A stretch of 64,000 nucleotides of DNA from Paenibacillus illinoisensis NBRC 15959 (lineage in GTDB: Bacteria > Bacillota > Bacilli > Paenibacillales > Paenibacillaceae). The translations under genes and the position numbers were made by a program. Shown here in pieces: positions 52,877 to 61,430 of this stretch. The DNA is taken from contig NZ_BIME01000017.1 in the NCBI RefSeq assembly GCF_004000925.1, positions 1 to 64,000 of the forward strand, read 5' to 3'. The notes under the pieces were generated by a model that saw only the letters and a program-made list of their open reading frames with translations, was not told the origin of the DNA and did no database searches. How positions within the stretch are numbered: position 1 is the stretch's first letter; each line of letters begins with the position of its first letter.

Positions 52877-53764
52877 TTGGAAAACAACAAACAGGACCGC
52901 TTGATTCGCGGTACAGCAATGGAAGGACGGGTTAGAGCCTTTGCTGTCCAAACAACAGAGTTGGTTGAGGAATTGCGCAGAAGACATGATACGTTTCCCA
53001 CGGCTACAGCTGCCATGGGGCGTACGGTAACCACTGCAGCCATCATGGGTGCAATGCTTAAAGGTGAAGAGAAGCTGACCATTCAGGTCAAGGGAGACGG
53101 TCCCATTGGACAGATTGTTGCCGATGCGAATGCCAAAGGGGAAGTTCGTGGTTATGTGACGAATCCGCATGTGCATTTACCAAGCAACAGTATGGGTAAG
53201 CTTGACGTTAGAGGAGTTGTGGGCACCGAAGGCTTCGTGAACGTAACAAAGGACCTTGGCCTGAAGGAACCTTATCGTGGCAGTGTACCGATTGTTTCGG
53301 GAGAGCTGGGCGAAGACTTCACATACTATTTTGCCAAATCGGAGCAGACACCTTCTGCTGTAGGCGTTGGCGTACTTGTAGATACCGACAATTCGGTCAT
53401 TGTTTCCGGCGGATTCATTATACAGCTGCTGCCAGGGCTGACCGACGATGAAATCACCGTAATTGAAAATGCCATCAGTACGTTGCCTGCTGTGACGACG
53501 CTGCTGGAGCAAGGGCTTGAACTGGAAGAATTGCTGAAGCGTGTACTGCCGGATGTACAGGTTATGGATGGCATGGACATTCATTTCCGCTGTCAATGCT
53601 CCCGGGAACGGGTCGAAAAAACGTTGATCAGTCTGGGTCAGCATGAAATGGAACAACTGATCGAAGAAGAAGGCAAAGCAGAAGTGGTGTGCCAGTTCTG
53701 CAATGAAGCTTATGATTTCAATAAAGAACAACTCGAGACCATTCTAGAGCAAGCCAAGAACTGA
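52877..53764 (+). CDS. hslO: Redox-regulated chaperone Hsp33
   Basis: A 295-residue holdase activated by oxidation. The C-terminal redox switch has CxC (RCQCSRERV) and CxxC (CQFC), which hold zinc when reduced. The N-terminal core shows AMGRTVTTAAIMGAMLKGEE. TTG 52877 is used (AAGGAGG 9 nt upstream); the longer frame lies over the promoter. Order coaX-hslO-yacD is conserved. Confidence 0.95.
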   Translation: MENNKQDRLIRGTAMEGRVRAFAVQTTELVEELRRRHDTFPTATAAMGRTVTTAAIMGAMLKGEEKLTIQVKGDGPIGQIVADANAKGEVRGYVTNPHVHLPSNSMGKLDVRGVVGTEGFVNVTKDLGLKEPYRGSVPIVSGELGEDFTYYFAKSEQTPSAVGVGVLVDTDNSVIVSGGFIIQLLPGLTDDEITVIENAISTLPAVTTLLEQGLELEELLKRVLPDVQVMDGMDIHFRCQCSRERVEKTLISLGQHEMEQLIEEEGKAEVVCQFCNEAYDFNKEQLETILEQAKN

Positions 53765-53787
53765 TATAAGCGGGGACGGGACGCGGA

Positions 53788-54738
53788 ATGACGAGACAGG
53801 AAAAAGGGCTGTGGACGGCTGTAATTGTTCTGACGCTCGGCATGCTGGTGATGGGGACGGTAATGGTGGTTCAGGGTATCAGACCCGGTCGGGATGATGC
53901 AGATGCATCTCATGAAACAGGTCAGGAAGAAGGAAGCGCCATTGCCACAATTAACGGAGAGGTCATTACGGACAAGGAATGGACCGATGCGCTGAAACGG
54001 CGTTATGGGAGCGATATGCTGCTTCAGATGCTGAACCGCAAAGCGGTTTATGCGGAGGCAGTTGATCGGGACCTGACAGTCACACCGGAGGAAATAGCGA
54101 AGGAACTATCTGTTGCGATGGATGGCTATGATTCGGAGCAGGCATACTTTGACGAGATGAAGTCCCAGCTTGGCCTGACGAGACAAGAGCTTGAGCTAGA
54201 AGCTGGTTATCGGCTTTTATTGGAGAAAATCGCTACGAGCGGCATTCAGGTCAAGGATGCAGACATTGAGCATTACTGGGACGAGCATCGCGAGGACTTC
54301 ATCTCTCCCGAGAAATACGATCTGTCCATGATTATGGTGGAAGATGAAGAGCAAGCCGATTCGTTACTGGATGATTTGGAGCAGGGTGCAGACTTCGAAG
54401 AAATGGCAAAAGCTGAATCAACAGACAGCTTCACCCGTGACGCTGGAGGGCGGCTTGGCTGGATTGAACAGAATGATCCGTTTCAGCCGGAAGACGTCAT
54501 GAACCTGGCTGAACAATTGGATGTTGGCGATATTGCTGGGCCAGTACAGGTCGAAGATGGATATGCCATTATCAAATTAAACGATAAGCAGGATGCCCAG
54601 GTTCAATCCGCAGAAGAGGTACGTGAAGATATCCGGATGCAGCTGGCTCTGAGCCAGGCTGATCCACTTCCCCAGGTGGAAGAGAGGCTGCGCAACAAAT
54701 ATGAAGCCGTGATTATCGCTGAAATTCCCGCTTCCTGA
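53788..54738 (+). CDS. yacD: Membrane-anchored PpiC-type peptidyl-prolyl isomerase (YacD-like)
   Basis: A 316-residue exported foldase. One N-terminal membrane anchor (about 9-31, no lipobox), a SurA-like N-domain (INGEVITDKEWTDALKRRYG) and a parvulin domain near 175-265 (GGRLGWIEQNDPF; VQVEDGYAIIKLND). Probably helps fold secreted proteins. It is a second PpiC protein besides PrsA at 30.7 kb. The ribosome site (GGGGACGGGA) is weak. Confidence 0.9.
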   Translation: MTRQEKGLWTAVIVLTLGMLVMGTVMVVQGIRPGRDDADASHETGQEEGSAIATINGEVITDKEWTDALKRRYGSDMLLQMLNRKAVYAEAVDRDLTVTPEEIAKELSVAMDGYDSEQAYFDEMKSQLGLTRQELELEAGYRLLLEKIATSGIQVKDADIEHYWDEHREDFISPEKYDLSMIMVEDEEQADSLLDDLEQGADFEEMAKAESTDSFTRDAGGRLGWIEQNDPFQPEDVMNLAEQLDVGDIAGPVQVEDGYAIIKLNDKQDAQVQSAEEVREDIRMQLALSQADPLPQVEERLRNKYEAVIIAEIPAS

Positions 54739-54783
54739 TTTTCACTGATCGATGGATAATTATTTGGGATGCTGCACCGTGAT

Positions 54784-54832
54784 AAAAAATACTCTGTCTA
54801 CGGGCTTAGGGCCCAGGACAGAGTATTTTTTT
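54784..54832. terminator. Bidirectional terminator between yacD and cysK
   Basis: AAAAATACTCTGTC / GACAGAGTATTTTTTT stem. A-run and T-run on both sides allow stopping from either strand. Confidence 0.9.
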
Positions 54833-54834
54833 GA

Positions 54835-55035
54835 CTACTCATATTGACAATGGCGTGCAACGTTGATAAGATAAAAATAATAAATACCTACTCGTTTACT
54901 CGGATTAAAAGCGATATTTAACCCTAAGAAACCTTCGGAAACCTCATATCCATTCCATGGATAGGCATTTGGGCCAGATGGAGTAAGGGATTTCCGCAGT
55001 TCTTCTATAACATCAAGAGGCTGCTCCGGCCGCAC
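54835..55035 (-). pseudogene. Antisense ORF or gene remnant in the cysK leader
   Basis: A 66-codon minus-strand frame with protein-like composition (GPNAYPWNGYEVSEGFLGLN; VGIYYFYLINVARH). The frame is open for 8 more codons upstream of GTG 55035, but no ribosome site or good start is seen, and it lies opposite the cysK leader. It ends at the bidirectional terminator. It could be a truncated gene or chance. Family not recognised. Confidence 0.3.
54844..54872 (+). promoter_or_regulatory. Sigma-A promoter of cysK
   Basis: TTGACA, 17 bp, TAAGAT. Just downstream AATACC and CGGATT half-sites with a TACTCG direct repeat (54883-54907) could be a CymR-type operator; this is a guess. A leader of about 210 nt follows. 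Confidence 0.65.
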
Positions 55036-55088
55036 AATACAAGCAACAGGACTTAAGTATTATTCATCCCACTAAGGAGGGCATTCAT

Positions 55089-56027
55089 ATGGCTAAAGTT
55101 GTTAATAACGTAACAGAACTCATCGGAGGTACTCCGCTTGTTCGTCTCAACCGTATCGTACCTGAAGGCAGTGCTGAAGTATTCGTGAAACTTGAGTATC
55201 AGAATCCGGGTTCGAGCGTTAAGGACCGTATTGCGATCAGCATCGTGGAAGAAGCGGAAAAAGAAGGCAAGCTGAAACCAGGTGATACCATCATTGAAGC
55301 AACTAGCGGTAACACAGGAATCGGTCTTGCAATGGTAGCTGCAGCCAAAGGCTACAAGTCTGTCATTGTTATGCCTGAAACGATGAGCTTGGAGCGTCGT
55401 AACTTGCTTCGTGCCTATGGTTCTGAGCTGGTGCTCACGCCAGGATCCGAGGGAATGAACGGTGCTGTCAAAAAAGCAGAAGAATTGCTTAAGGAAAACC
55501 CATCGTACTTCATGGCTGAGCAATTTAAAAATAAAGCAAACGTAAAAATTCACCGTGAAACTACAGGTCCGGAGATCGTAGAAGCGATTCAATCGGTTGG
55601 TGGTACATTGGATGCCTTTGTTGCAGGGATTGGTACTGGCGGAACAATTACAGGTACAGGCGAAGTATTGAAAGAAGCCTTCCCTTCAATTAAAATCGTT
55701 GCTGTAGAGCCAGCTGCTTCTCCAATTTTGGCAGGTGGCAAGCCGGGTCCTCACAAAATTCAAGGAATCGGGGCGAACTTCATTCCTGAGATTCTGGATC
55801 AGGAAATCTATGACGAGATCATTCACATTGAGAATGATGATGCGTTCGAAACGGCTCGTCAAGTTGCGAAGGAAGAAGGCATTCTGTCCGGTATTTCTTC
55901 CGGTGCAGCGATTCGTGCAGGTCTGCAAGTAGCCAAACAGCTGGGTGCAGGCAAACGTGTTGTTGTTATCGTGCCAAGTAACGGAGAGCGTTACCTCAGC
56001 ACACCACTATACAACTTCGAAGCTTAA
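55089..56027 (+). CDS. cysK: Cysteine synthase (O-acetylserine sulfhydrylase)
   Basis: A 312-residue PLP enzyme that makes cysteine from O-acetylserine and sulfide. Schiff-base K45 lies in NPGSSVKDR, the substrate loop is TSGNTG, and the PLP phosphate loop is GIGTGGTITG. In B. subtilis CysK also binds CymR to signal sulfur status. AAGGAGGG precedes ATG 55089. A terminator separates it from pabB. Confidence 0.97.
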   Translation: MAKVVNNVTELIGGTPLVRLNRIVPEGSAEVFVKLEYQNPGSSVKDRIAISIVEEAEKEGKLKPGDTIIEATSGNTGIGLAMVAAAKGYKSVIVMPETMSLERRNLLRAYGSELVLTPGSEGMNGAVKKAEELLKENPSYFMAEQFKNKANVKIHRETTGPEIVEAIQSVGGTLDAFVAGIGTGGTITGTGEVLKEAFPSIKIVAVEPAASPILAGGKPGPHKIQGIGANFIPEILDQEIYDEIIHIENDDAFETARQVAKEEGILSGISSGAAIRAGLQVAKQLGAGKRVVVIVPSNGERYLSTPLYNFEA

Positions 56028-56046
56028 TCGTAAGCAAAATGATATC

Positions 56047-56085
56047 AATCCTCCGTACCCACATGCTGGGTATGGGGGATTTTTT
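56047..56085 (+). terminator. Terminator after cysK
   Basis: AATCCTCCGTACCCA pairs with TGGGTATGGGGGATT (some wobble), followed by six T. Confidence 0.9.
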
Positions 56086-56167
56086 GCTGAATGCTTTTAA
56101 AAGATGCGGCGCTTTAGTATACTATCAGACAATAGAACTAGCGACAGATGGAGGGCGGCTAACCGCA

Positions 56168-57739
56168 ATGACACACCTGATGACAACATACGCCGACTGG
56201 ACAGAGTGGGCCAGACAAGGATGGACCATGATGCCGTACATGATCAAGTCGGATGAGGGACCGGTTCATGGCGGTTTACCGTTAACATGGGAAGCAGCTT
56301 GGCACCAGGCTTCGCCCTATTCCATGGTGCTGGAGAACGGGAAGGGCGGAAGATATACATTTCTGGGATTGCACCCGGTATCCGTTATTTCAGGCAAGGG
56401 ACATGAAGCGGTCATCTATGATCTGAAAAATGGATTGACGTCCACAGATACGGGTAAGCCGCTGGACGTGTTAAAAAGATGGTCAGCTCCGTACAGTGCC
56501 CCTAAAGTGAGTGAGGCTCCTGATTTTGGTGGGGGGAGTGCAGGTTACCTCAGCTATGACGTAGCCAGATCACTGGAGAAGCTGCCAATGCTCGCTGAAG
56601 ACAATCCTGCTTTGCCTGACTACTGGTGGATGCGTTTTGAAGAGCTTTGGGCCTATGACCACGAACAAGAGGCACTGTTTTGTATGGTCCATCTGCCGCT
56701 AAGAGCTGAACCGGACGAGGCACACCTTCAAGTCTTGTATGCAGAAGCTGAAGAGCGAGCTGAAGCCATGCGGCAGCGGTGGCTGCATATTGTGGGCTAT
56801 GCTCAGGCAGAGGAGCAGCAGCAGGCATTGGAGCATCGCAGCAGGCACATGCATCTGGCGCAGAAGCAGGAAGAGGCGGACAGGGAAACGGAAGGATGGC
56901 AGACATCATTTCCCCAACAAGATTTCGAACAGGCTGTACGCACCGTACAGGAATATATCCGGCAGGGTGATGTGTTCCAAGTAAACCTTTCGCTGCGGCA
57001 GGAAAAGCAAATCCAATCCACTGCCGAGCATATATACGAATGGCTGCGTCTTGTGAACCCATCGCCTTACATGGGAATGCTTCGCAGTCCGGACTTTCAA
57101 CTGGTGAGTGGTTCACCGGAGCTTCTTGTCAAAGTGGATAACGGCAAGGTAAGTGCACGCCCAATTGCGGGCACCCGGAGAAGAGGTCGTGACGCAGCCG
57201 AGGATGAAGCTATGGCCGCTGAGCTGTTGAACAGTGAGAAGGAACGGGCGGAGCATATTATGCTGGTTGATCTGGAGCGCAATGACATTGGGCGCATTGC
57301 AGCCTATGGGTCAGTCCATGTGCCCGAACTGATGACCATCGAGAAGTATTCGCATGTTATGCATCTGGTTTCTCAAGTCGAGGGGAGGCTTGCGGAGGGT
57401 TTATCCGTTTTCGATGTCATTGCAGCCACCTTCCCTGGTGGAACGATTACTGGCGCTCCCAAAGTACGGACAATGGAAATTATTGAGGAACTTGAGCCTG
57501 TGCGGAGAGGTCCCTATACAGGATCCATCGGGTGGATGGACTACAGTGGGAATATGGAGCTGAACATCGTTATCCGAACACTTGCCATCAAGGATGGAGT
57601 GGGCTATGTTCAAGCGGGCGCAGGCATTGTTATTGACTCCGACCCGTATCGGGAATACAAGGAGTGCCGGAATAAGGCGAGAGCCATGATGAGGGCCGTG
57701 AACTACAGTGAGCAAGCGGAAGCAGTCAAACTAAACTAA
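56168..57739 (+). CDS. pabB: Aminodeoxychorismate synthase component I
   Basis: A 523-residue chorismate-using enzyme that makes 4-amino-4-deoxychorismate with PabA, for folate. GDVFQVNLSLRQ, RPIAGTRRRGRD, MLVDLERNDIGRIA and FPGGTITGAPKVRTMEII are catalytic blocks. PIAGT marks PabB rather than TrpE. ATG 56168 is chosen (GGAGGG site); the longer frame runs over the cysK terminator. A Gln/Glu/His-rich linker (about 205-240) is longer than in B. subtilis. Confidence 0.95.
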   Translation: MTHLMTTYADWTEWARQGWTMMPYMIKSDEGPVHGGLPLTWEAAWHQASPYSMVLENGKGGRYTFLGLHPVSVISGKGHEAVIYDLKNGLTSTDTGKPLDVLKRWSAPYSAPKVSEAPDFGGGSAGYLSYDVARSLEKLPMLAEDNPALPDYWWMRFEELWAYDHEQEALFCMVHLPLRAEPDEAHLQVLYAEAEERAEAMRQRWLHIVGYAQAEEQQQALEHRSRHMHLAQKQEEADRETEGWQTSFPQQDFEQAVRTVQEYIRQGDVFQVNLSLRQEKQIQSTAEHIYEWLRLVNPSPYMGMLRSPDFQLVSGSPELLVKVDNGKVSARPIAGTRRRGRDAAEDEAMAAELLNSEKERAEHIMLVDLERNDIGRIAAYGSVHVPELMTIEKYSHVMHLVSQVEGRLAEGLSVFDVIAATFPGGTITGAPKVRTMEIIEELEPVRRGPYTGSIGWMDYSGNMELNIVIRTLAIKDGVGYVQAGAGIVIDSDPYREYKECRNKARAMMRAVNYSEQAEAVKLN

Positions 57740-57786
57740 TCGAAGCAACCGTCATTACATGACGGAAGAAGAGGAGGAACAAGAAT

Positions 57787-58362
57787 ATGATACTGGTTAT
57801 CGACAATTACGACTCCTTCACATATAACCTGGTTCAATATCTGGGTGAGCTGGGAGAGACGGTGGAGGTTCGCCGGAATGATGAGATTGACTTGGCAGGC
57901 ATTGAGGCATTGGCACCTGATCATATTTTGATCTCTCCTGGACCTTGTACCCCGAATGAAGCAGGCATCAGTCTGGCTGTTATCGATCATTTCAAGGGTA
58001 GTATTCCGATCTTTGGCGTTTGTCTGGGACACCAAGCCATTGGACAGGCTTTTGGAGGCAACGTTATTCGTGCAGATCGCATGATGCATGGCAAAACCTC
58101 AGAAATGCATCATCATGGAACGTCTGTCTTTGCCGGACTGCCTTCCCCGTTTACGGCAACCCGCTATCACTCCCTTATTGTAGAGCGCAGCAGTTTGCCG
58201 GATTGCCTGGAGATCACAGCCGAGACGGCAGAAGGTGAAATTATGGGACTGCGCCATAAGGAGTTTGCCATTGAGGGCGTTCAGTTCCATCCTGAATCGA
58301 TCATTACAGATCATGGGCATCAGATGCTGCGTAACTTTCTGTCCCAGAAGGTGAAGGTATAG
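57787..58362 (+). CDS. pabA: Aminodeoxychorismate / anthranilate synthase glutaminase
   Basis: A 191-residue class I amidotransferase that feeds ammonia to PabB. Nucleophile Cys in FGVCLGHQAIGQAFGG (near 78-93), catalytic HPES (near 170). In B. subtilis the protein at this place also serves TrpE; dual use here is likely but not shown. GAGGAGGA precedes ATG 57787. Confidence 0.95.
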   Translation: MILVIDNYDSFTYNLVQYLGELGETVEVRRNDEIDLAGIEALAPDHILISPGPCTPNEAGISLAVIDHFKGSIPIFGVCLGHQAIGQAFGGNVIRADRMMHGKTSEMHHHGTSVFAGLPSPFTATRYHSLIVERSSLPDCLEITAETAEGEIMGLRHKEFAIEGVQFHPESIITDHGHQMLRNFLSQKVKV

Positions 58363-58364
58363 GA

Positions 58365-59249
58365 ATGCAGTACGCCGCGATAAACGGAAATGTGGTTCAT
58401 ATGGCGGCAGCCGTGGTTCCGGTAACGGATCACGGCTTTTTGTACGGACTGGGCTTGTTCGAGACTTTTCGGACTTATCAAGGCCTCCCCTTCTTGCTGG
58501 ATCGCCATCTGGAACGAATGGCTGCAGGTTGTGCGGAGCTTGGAATCCCATTTACTACGACAGTTGAGGAACTGAAGGACTGGATCGATCGTCTGCTGCA
58601 GGCAAACGGGCTTCGAGATGCGTACGTACGATACACGGTTTCAGCAGGTGAAGCTGCGCTAGGATTGCCCTCCGGGGATTATGAAAGCCCCAATCATATT
58701 GTATTTGCAAAAGCATTGCCTGAGCCCTCTCCATTCTTATACGAGAAGGGCAAAATGCTTCAGTGCTTATCGACGGTTCGCAACACACCTGAAGGTACTA
58801 TACGGTTCAAATCACTGCACTACATGAACAGCATCCTGGCCAAACGGGAATTGAATGGATACGGTAAGCCTGCTCAAGGGGCAGAAGGCCTGCAGCTGAC
58901 CCGGGAAGGTTATGTGGCTGAAGGTATTGTCAGCAATGTATTCTGGGTAAGGCAGGGTGTTCTCCATACACCATCCACCGAGACGGGGATTTTGCCAGGC
59001 ATCACACGGGCAGCAGTTCTGGAACTTGCAGCTGATATGGGATTAGCCAGCTCCGAGGGCTTGTACACCTGGAATGAGCTGCAGGAAGCAGATGAGATAT
59101 TCCTGACAGGATCGGTAGCAGAGCTTGTGCCGGTTACGACTTTACGAGGACAGAACGGAAACGAAACGATAATCAGTAACGGACATATCGGCCCGGTTAC
59201 AGCAGCACTTCTGGGTATGTACCGTCAGAAAGCGGGGTATACTTCATGA
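58365..59249 (+). CDS. pabC: 4-amino-4-deoxychorismate lyase
   Basis: A 294-residue fold-type IV PLP enzyme that splits aminodeoxychorismate to p-aminobenzoate and pyruvate. DHGFLYGLGLFETFRTYQG (near 23-41), the Schiff-base lysine in RFKSLHYMNS and EGIVSNVFWV are present. It starts 2 nt after pabA and overlaps folP by 4 nt, so the genes are tightly coupled. Confidence 0.93.
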   Translation: MQYAAINGNVVHMAAAVVPVTDHGFLYGLGLFETFRTYQGLPFLLDRHLERMAAGCAELGIPFTTTVEELKDWIDRLLQANGLRDAYVRYTVSAGEAALGLPSGDYESPNHIVFAKALPEPSPFLYEKGKMLQCLSTVRNTPEGTIRFKSLHYMNSILAKRELNGYGKPAQGAEGLQLTREGYVAEGIVSNVFWVRQGVLHTPSTETGILPGITRAAVLELAADMGLASSEGLYTWNELQEADEIFLTGSVAELVPVTTLRGQNGNETIISNGHIGPVTAALLGMYRQKAGYTS

Positions 59250-60109
59250 CACTCACACCAGTCATTTACGAACGGAACTATTCATGGGGGCCAGCTGAAC
59301 TCAAGCTTGGTACACGGACACAGATCATGGGTATCCTTAACGTTACGCCGGATTCCTTCTCCGATGGCGGACGCTACAATCAGGTAGACCTGGCAGTTGC
59401 CCATGCGATACAGATGATGGAGGATGGAGCAGATCTGATTGATATCGGAGGCGAATCGACACGCCCAGGGTCGGAGACCGTCAGTGCCGAGGAAGAACTC
59501 AGCCGAATCATACCTGTGATCGAAGCATTGAAGCTTCAGGCACCGCATATTCCGATATCCGTGGATACCTATAAGGCGGAAGTTGCAAGGCAGGCTATCC
59601 TAGCCGGTGCTCACATCATTAATGATGTATGGGGAGCCAAGGCAGACCCGGATATGGCCCGCACGGCTGCAGATCTGGGATGTCCAATCATTTTAATGCA
59701 CAATAGACCCGAGCGGGATTACACAAGTTATCTGGATGATGTGGTTCAAGATTTGCAGGAAAGCATCCAAATTGCTTTGAACGCCGGAGTGCAACCGGAT
59801 CAGATTATTCTCGACCCTGGTATTGGCTTCGTGAAGGGTATTACGGAGAATCTGACTCTGATGTCCTCCCTTGGGCTTCTTAATGAGTTGGGGTATCCGG
59901 TTCTGCTGGCTACTTCACGCAAGCGATTCATTCAGAACACCCTTCAAGTGCAGGCGAATGACGCAGTAGAAGGGACAGCAGCAACGGTTGCATTCGGCAT
60001 CGCCCAAGGCTGCCAGATGGTTCGGGTTCATGATGTGAAGCCGATTCGGCGGACGGCAGACATGTGTGATGCCATGTTGTATGCCTCTCCGGGTCTGCGG
60101 AGGAAATAA
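59246..60109 (+). CDS. folP: Dihydropteroate synthase
   Basis: A 287-residue TIM barrel that joins p-aminobenzoate and 6-hydroxymethyl-dihydropterin pyrophosphate; the sulfonamide target. MGILNVTPDSFSDGG (near 28-42), DIGGESTRPG and LDPGIGFVKG are the signatures. The ATG overlaps the stop of pabC. Confidence 0.96.
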   Translation: MTLTPVIYERNYSWGPAELKLGTRTQIMGILNVTPDSFSDGGRYNQVDLAVAHAIQMMEDGADLIDIGGESTRPGSETVSAEEELSRIIPVIEALKLQAPHIPISVDTYKAEVARQAILAGAHIINDVWGAKADPDMARTAADLGCPIILMHNRPERDYTSYLDDVVQDLQESIQIALNAGVQPDQIILDPGIGFVKGITENLTLMSSLGLLNELGYPVLLATSRKRFIQNTLQVQANDAVEGTAATVAFGIAQGCQMVRVHDVKPIRRTADMCDAMLYASPGLRRK

Positions 60110-60212
60110 CCTGGCGGGTCCAATTGACCCGCTCTAGGAGCGAAGCGTTTTGCACGAGGTAACGAACGAGTAGTAACACACAATCTCATATTATAGAAGG
60201 CGGGCGAATCCT

Positions 60213-60575
60213 ATGGATAGAATGGTACTGCATCGGATGGAATATTACGGATATCATGGTGTTTTTGCAGAAGAGCGGAAGCTCGGACAGCGCTACTACA
60301 TAGATCTGGAACTGGATATGGATCTTGGGGAAGCTGGGCGTACAGATGATCTGACCAAGACCGTTAATTATGCCGAAATTCATGAGCTTGTGAAACATAT
60401 TGTGGAAAACAAATCATTCCAGTTAATTGAAGCTTTGGGCGAACATATTGCATCTTCGTTACTGGACACTTATACTATTATCAATGCATTGACAGTTAAG
60501 GTGACGAAGCCGCATCCACCGTTTGATATTCATTTTGAGGGCGTAACGGTAGAGCTTCGCCGCACAAGAAAGTGA
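60213..60575 (+). CDS. folB: Dihydroneopterin aldolase
   Basis: A 120-residue enzyme that converts dihydroneopterin to 6-hydroxymethyl-dihydropterin and glycolaldehyde. MEYYGYHGVFAEERKLGQRYYID and VKVTKPHPP fit the family; the catalytic Lys is in KVTKP. ATG 60213 follows GAAGGCGGG. The 103-nt gap after folP holds a hairpin GCGGGTC / GACCCGC (60114-60132) with no T-run. Confidence 0.95.
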   Translation: MDRMVLHRMEYYGYHGVFAEERKLGQRYYIDLELDMDLGEAGRTDDLTKTVNYAEIHELVKHIVENKSFQLIEALGEHIASSLLDTYTIINALTVKVTKPHPPFDIHFEGVTVELRRTRK

Positions 60576-60584
60576 GAACCGATC

Positions 60585-61133
60585 ATGACTGCACATTCGA
60601 CCTCTGAATATTCAGAGGCTTATATTGCTTTAGGGGCCAATTTGGGTGACCGGGAACAGACGTTGCTTGAAGCGCTGACGTTACTCGATGCACACCCTGA
60701 TATAGAAGTCCTTCGATGTTCATCGCTATATGAGACAGAGCCTGTAGGTTATGTGGATCAGCCTTCATTTTTGAATATGGCTGCTGCAGTACAGACGCGT
60801 CTTACTCCCGAGCAGCTCCTGACCGAATTGCTGGATGTCGAGAATCGGCTTGGGCGAGTTCGCGATATTCGCTGGGGTCCTCGAACAGTAGATCTCGATT
60901 TGCTCTGGATGAATGGGCAGAATCGGGATACCGAATTGCTTCAATTACCGCATCCACGGATGGGAGAACGGGCATTTGTGCTTGTTCCATTGTCAGATAT
61001 CGTACCTGAAGGCGAGCTTTCAGGCTTGTATACCTATGTACACTCATCGTTGTCTGTACTGGATGGAAAGGATGGAATACAGCTTTGGAAAACGTGCAAC
61101 TGGCGAGCCGCATCCGGGCCTTTCGGAAGCTGA
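60585..61133 (+). CDS. folK: 6-hydroxymethyl-dihydropterin pyrophosphokinase
   Basis: A 182-residue kinase that activates the pterin for FolP using ATP. ALGANLGDREQTL, NMAAAVQTRLTPEQLL, RDIRWGPRTVDLDLLWMN and LPHPRMGERAFVLVPL are standard. Its last 49 nt overlap the following HTH gene in another frame, giving the unusual C-terminus WRAASGPFGS. Confidence 0.95.
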   Translation: MTAHSTSEYSEAYIALGANLGDREQTLLEALTLLDAHPDIEVLRCSSLYETEPVGYVDQPSFLNMAAAVQTRLTPEQLLTELLDVENRLGRVRDIRWGPRTVDLDLLWMNGQNRDTELLQLPHPRMGERAFVLVPLSDIVPEGELSGLYTYVHSSLSVLDGKDGIQLWKTCNWRAASGPFGS

Positions 61134-61288
61134 AAGGTTTAACACAACAGGAACTTGCAGCTGGTACTGGCATATCGCTTGCTATTCTGGGAACGATTGA
61201 ACGGGGGAACCGCAAGGTATCCGAACAAGAGCTGGAGCGCATTGCAAGCGTGCTGAACATCAGCGTTGAAGAAATGCAGGGTAAATAG
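61085..61288 (+). CDS. yazB: XRE-family HTH regulator (YazB-like)
   Basis: A 67-residue protein that is almost only a Cro/C1-type helix-turn-helix (RAFRKLKGLTQQELAAGTGI, ERGNRKVSEQELERIASVLN). Its targets are unknown. B. subtilis yazB lies at the same position. TTG 61085 has AAAGGATGG upstream inside folK. Last gene of the fol cluster. Confidence 0.9.
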   Translation: MENVQLASRIRAFRKLKGLTQQELAAGTGISLAILGTIERGNRKVSEQELERIASVLNISVEEMQGK

Positions 61289-61430
61289 AGTTCATTCACT
61301 ATATAGTCACTCATGAGTATATAAAATGTTTTATGAAAGACACATATCGTTAATCGTTGATTGTATATAGCACAACAGGACCGGGATTCATGTAAGAATC
61401 CGCGGTATTCAGAAGGAGAGAAACACAGAA

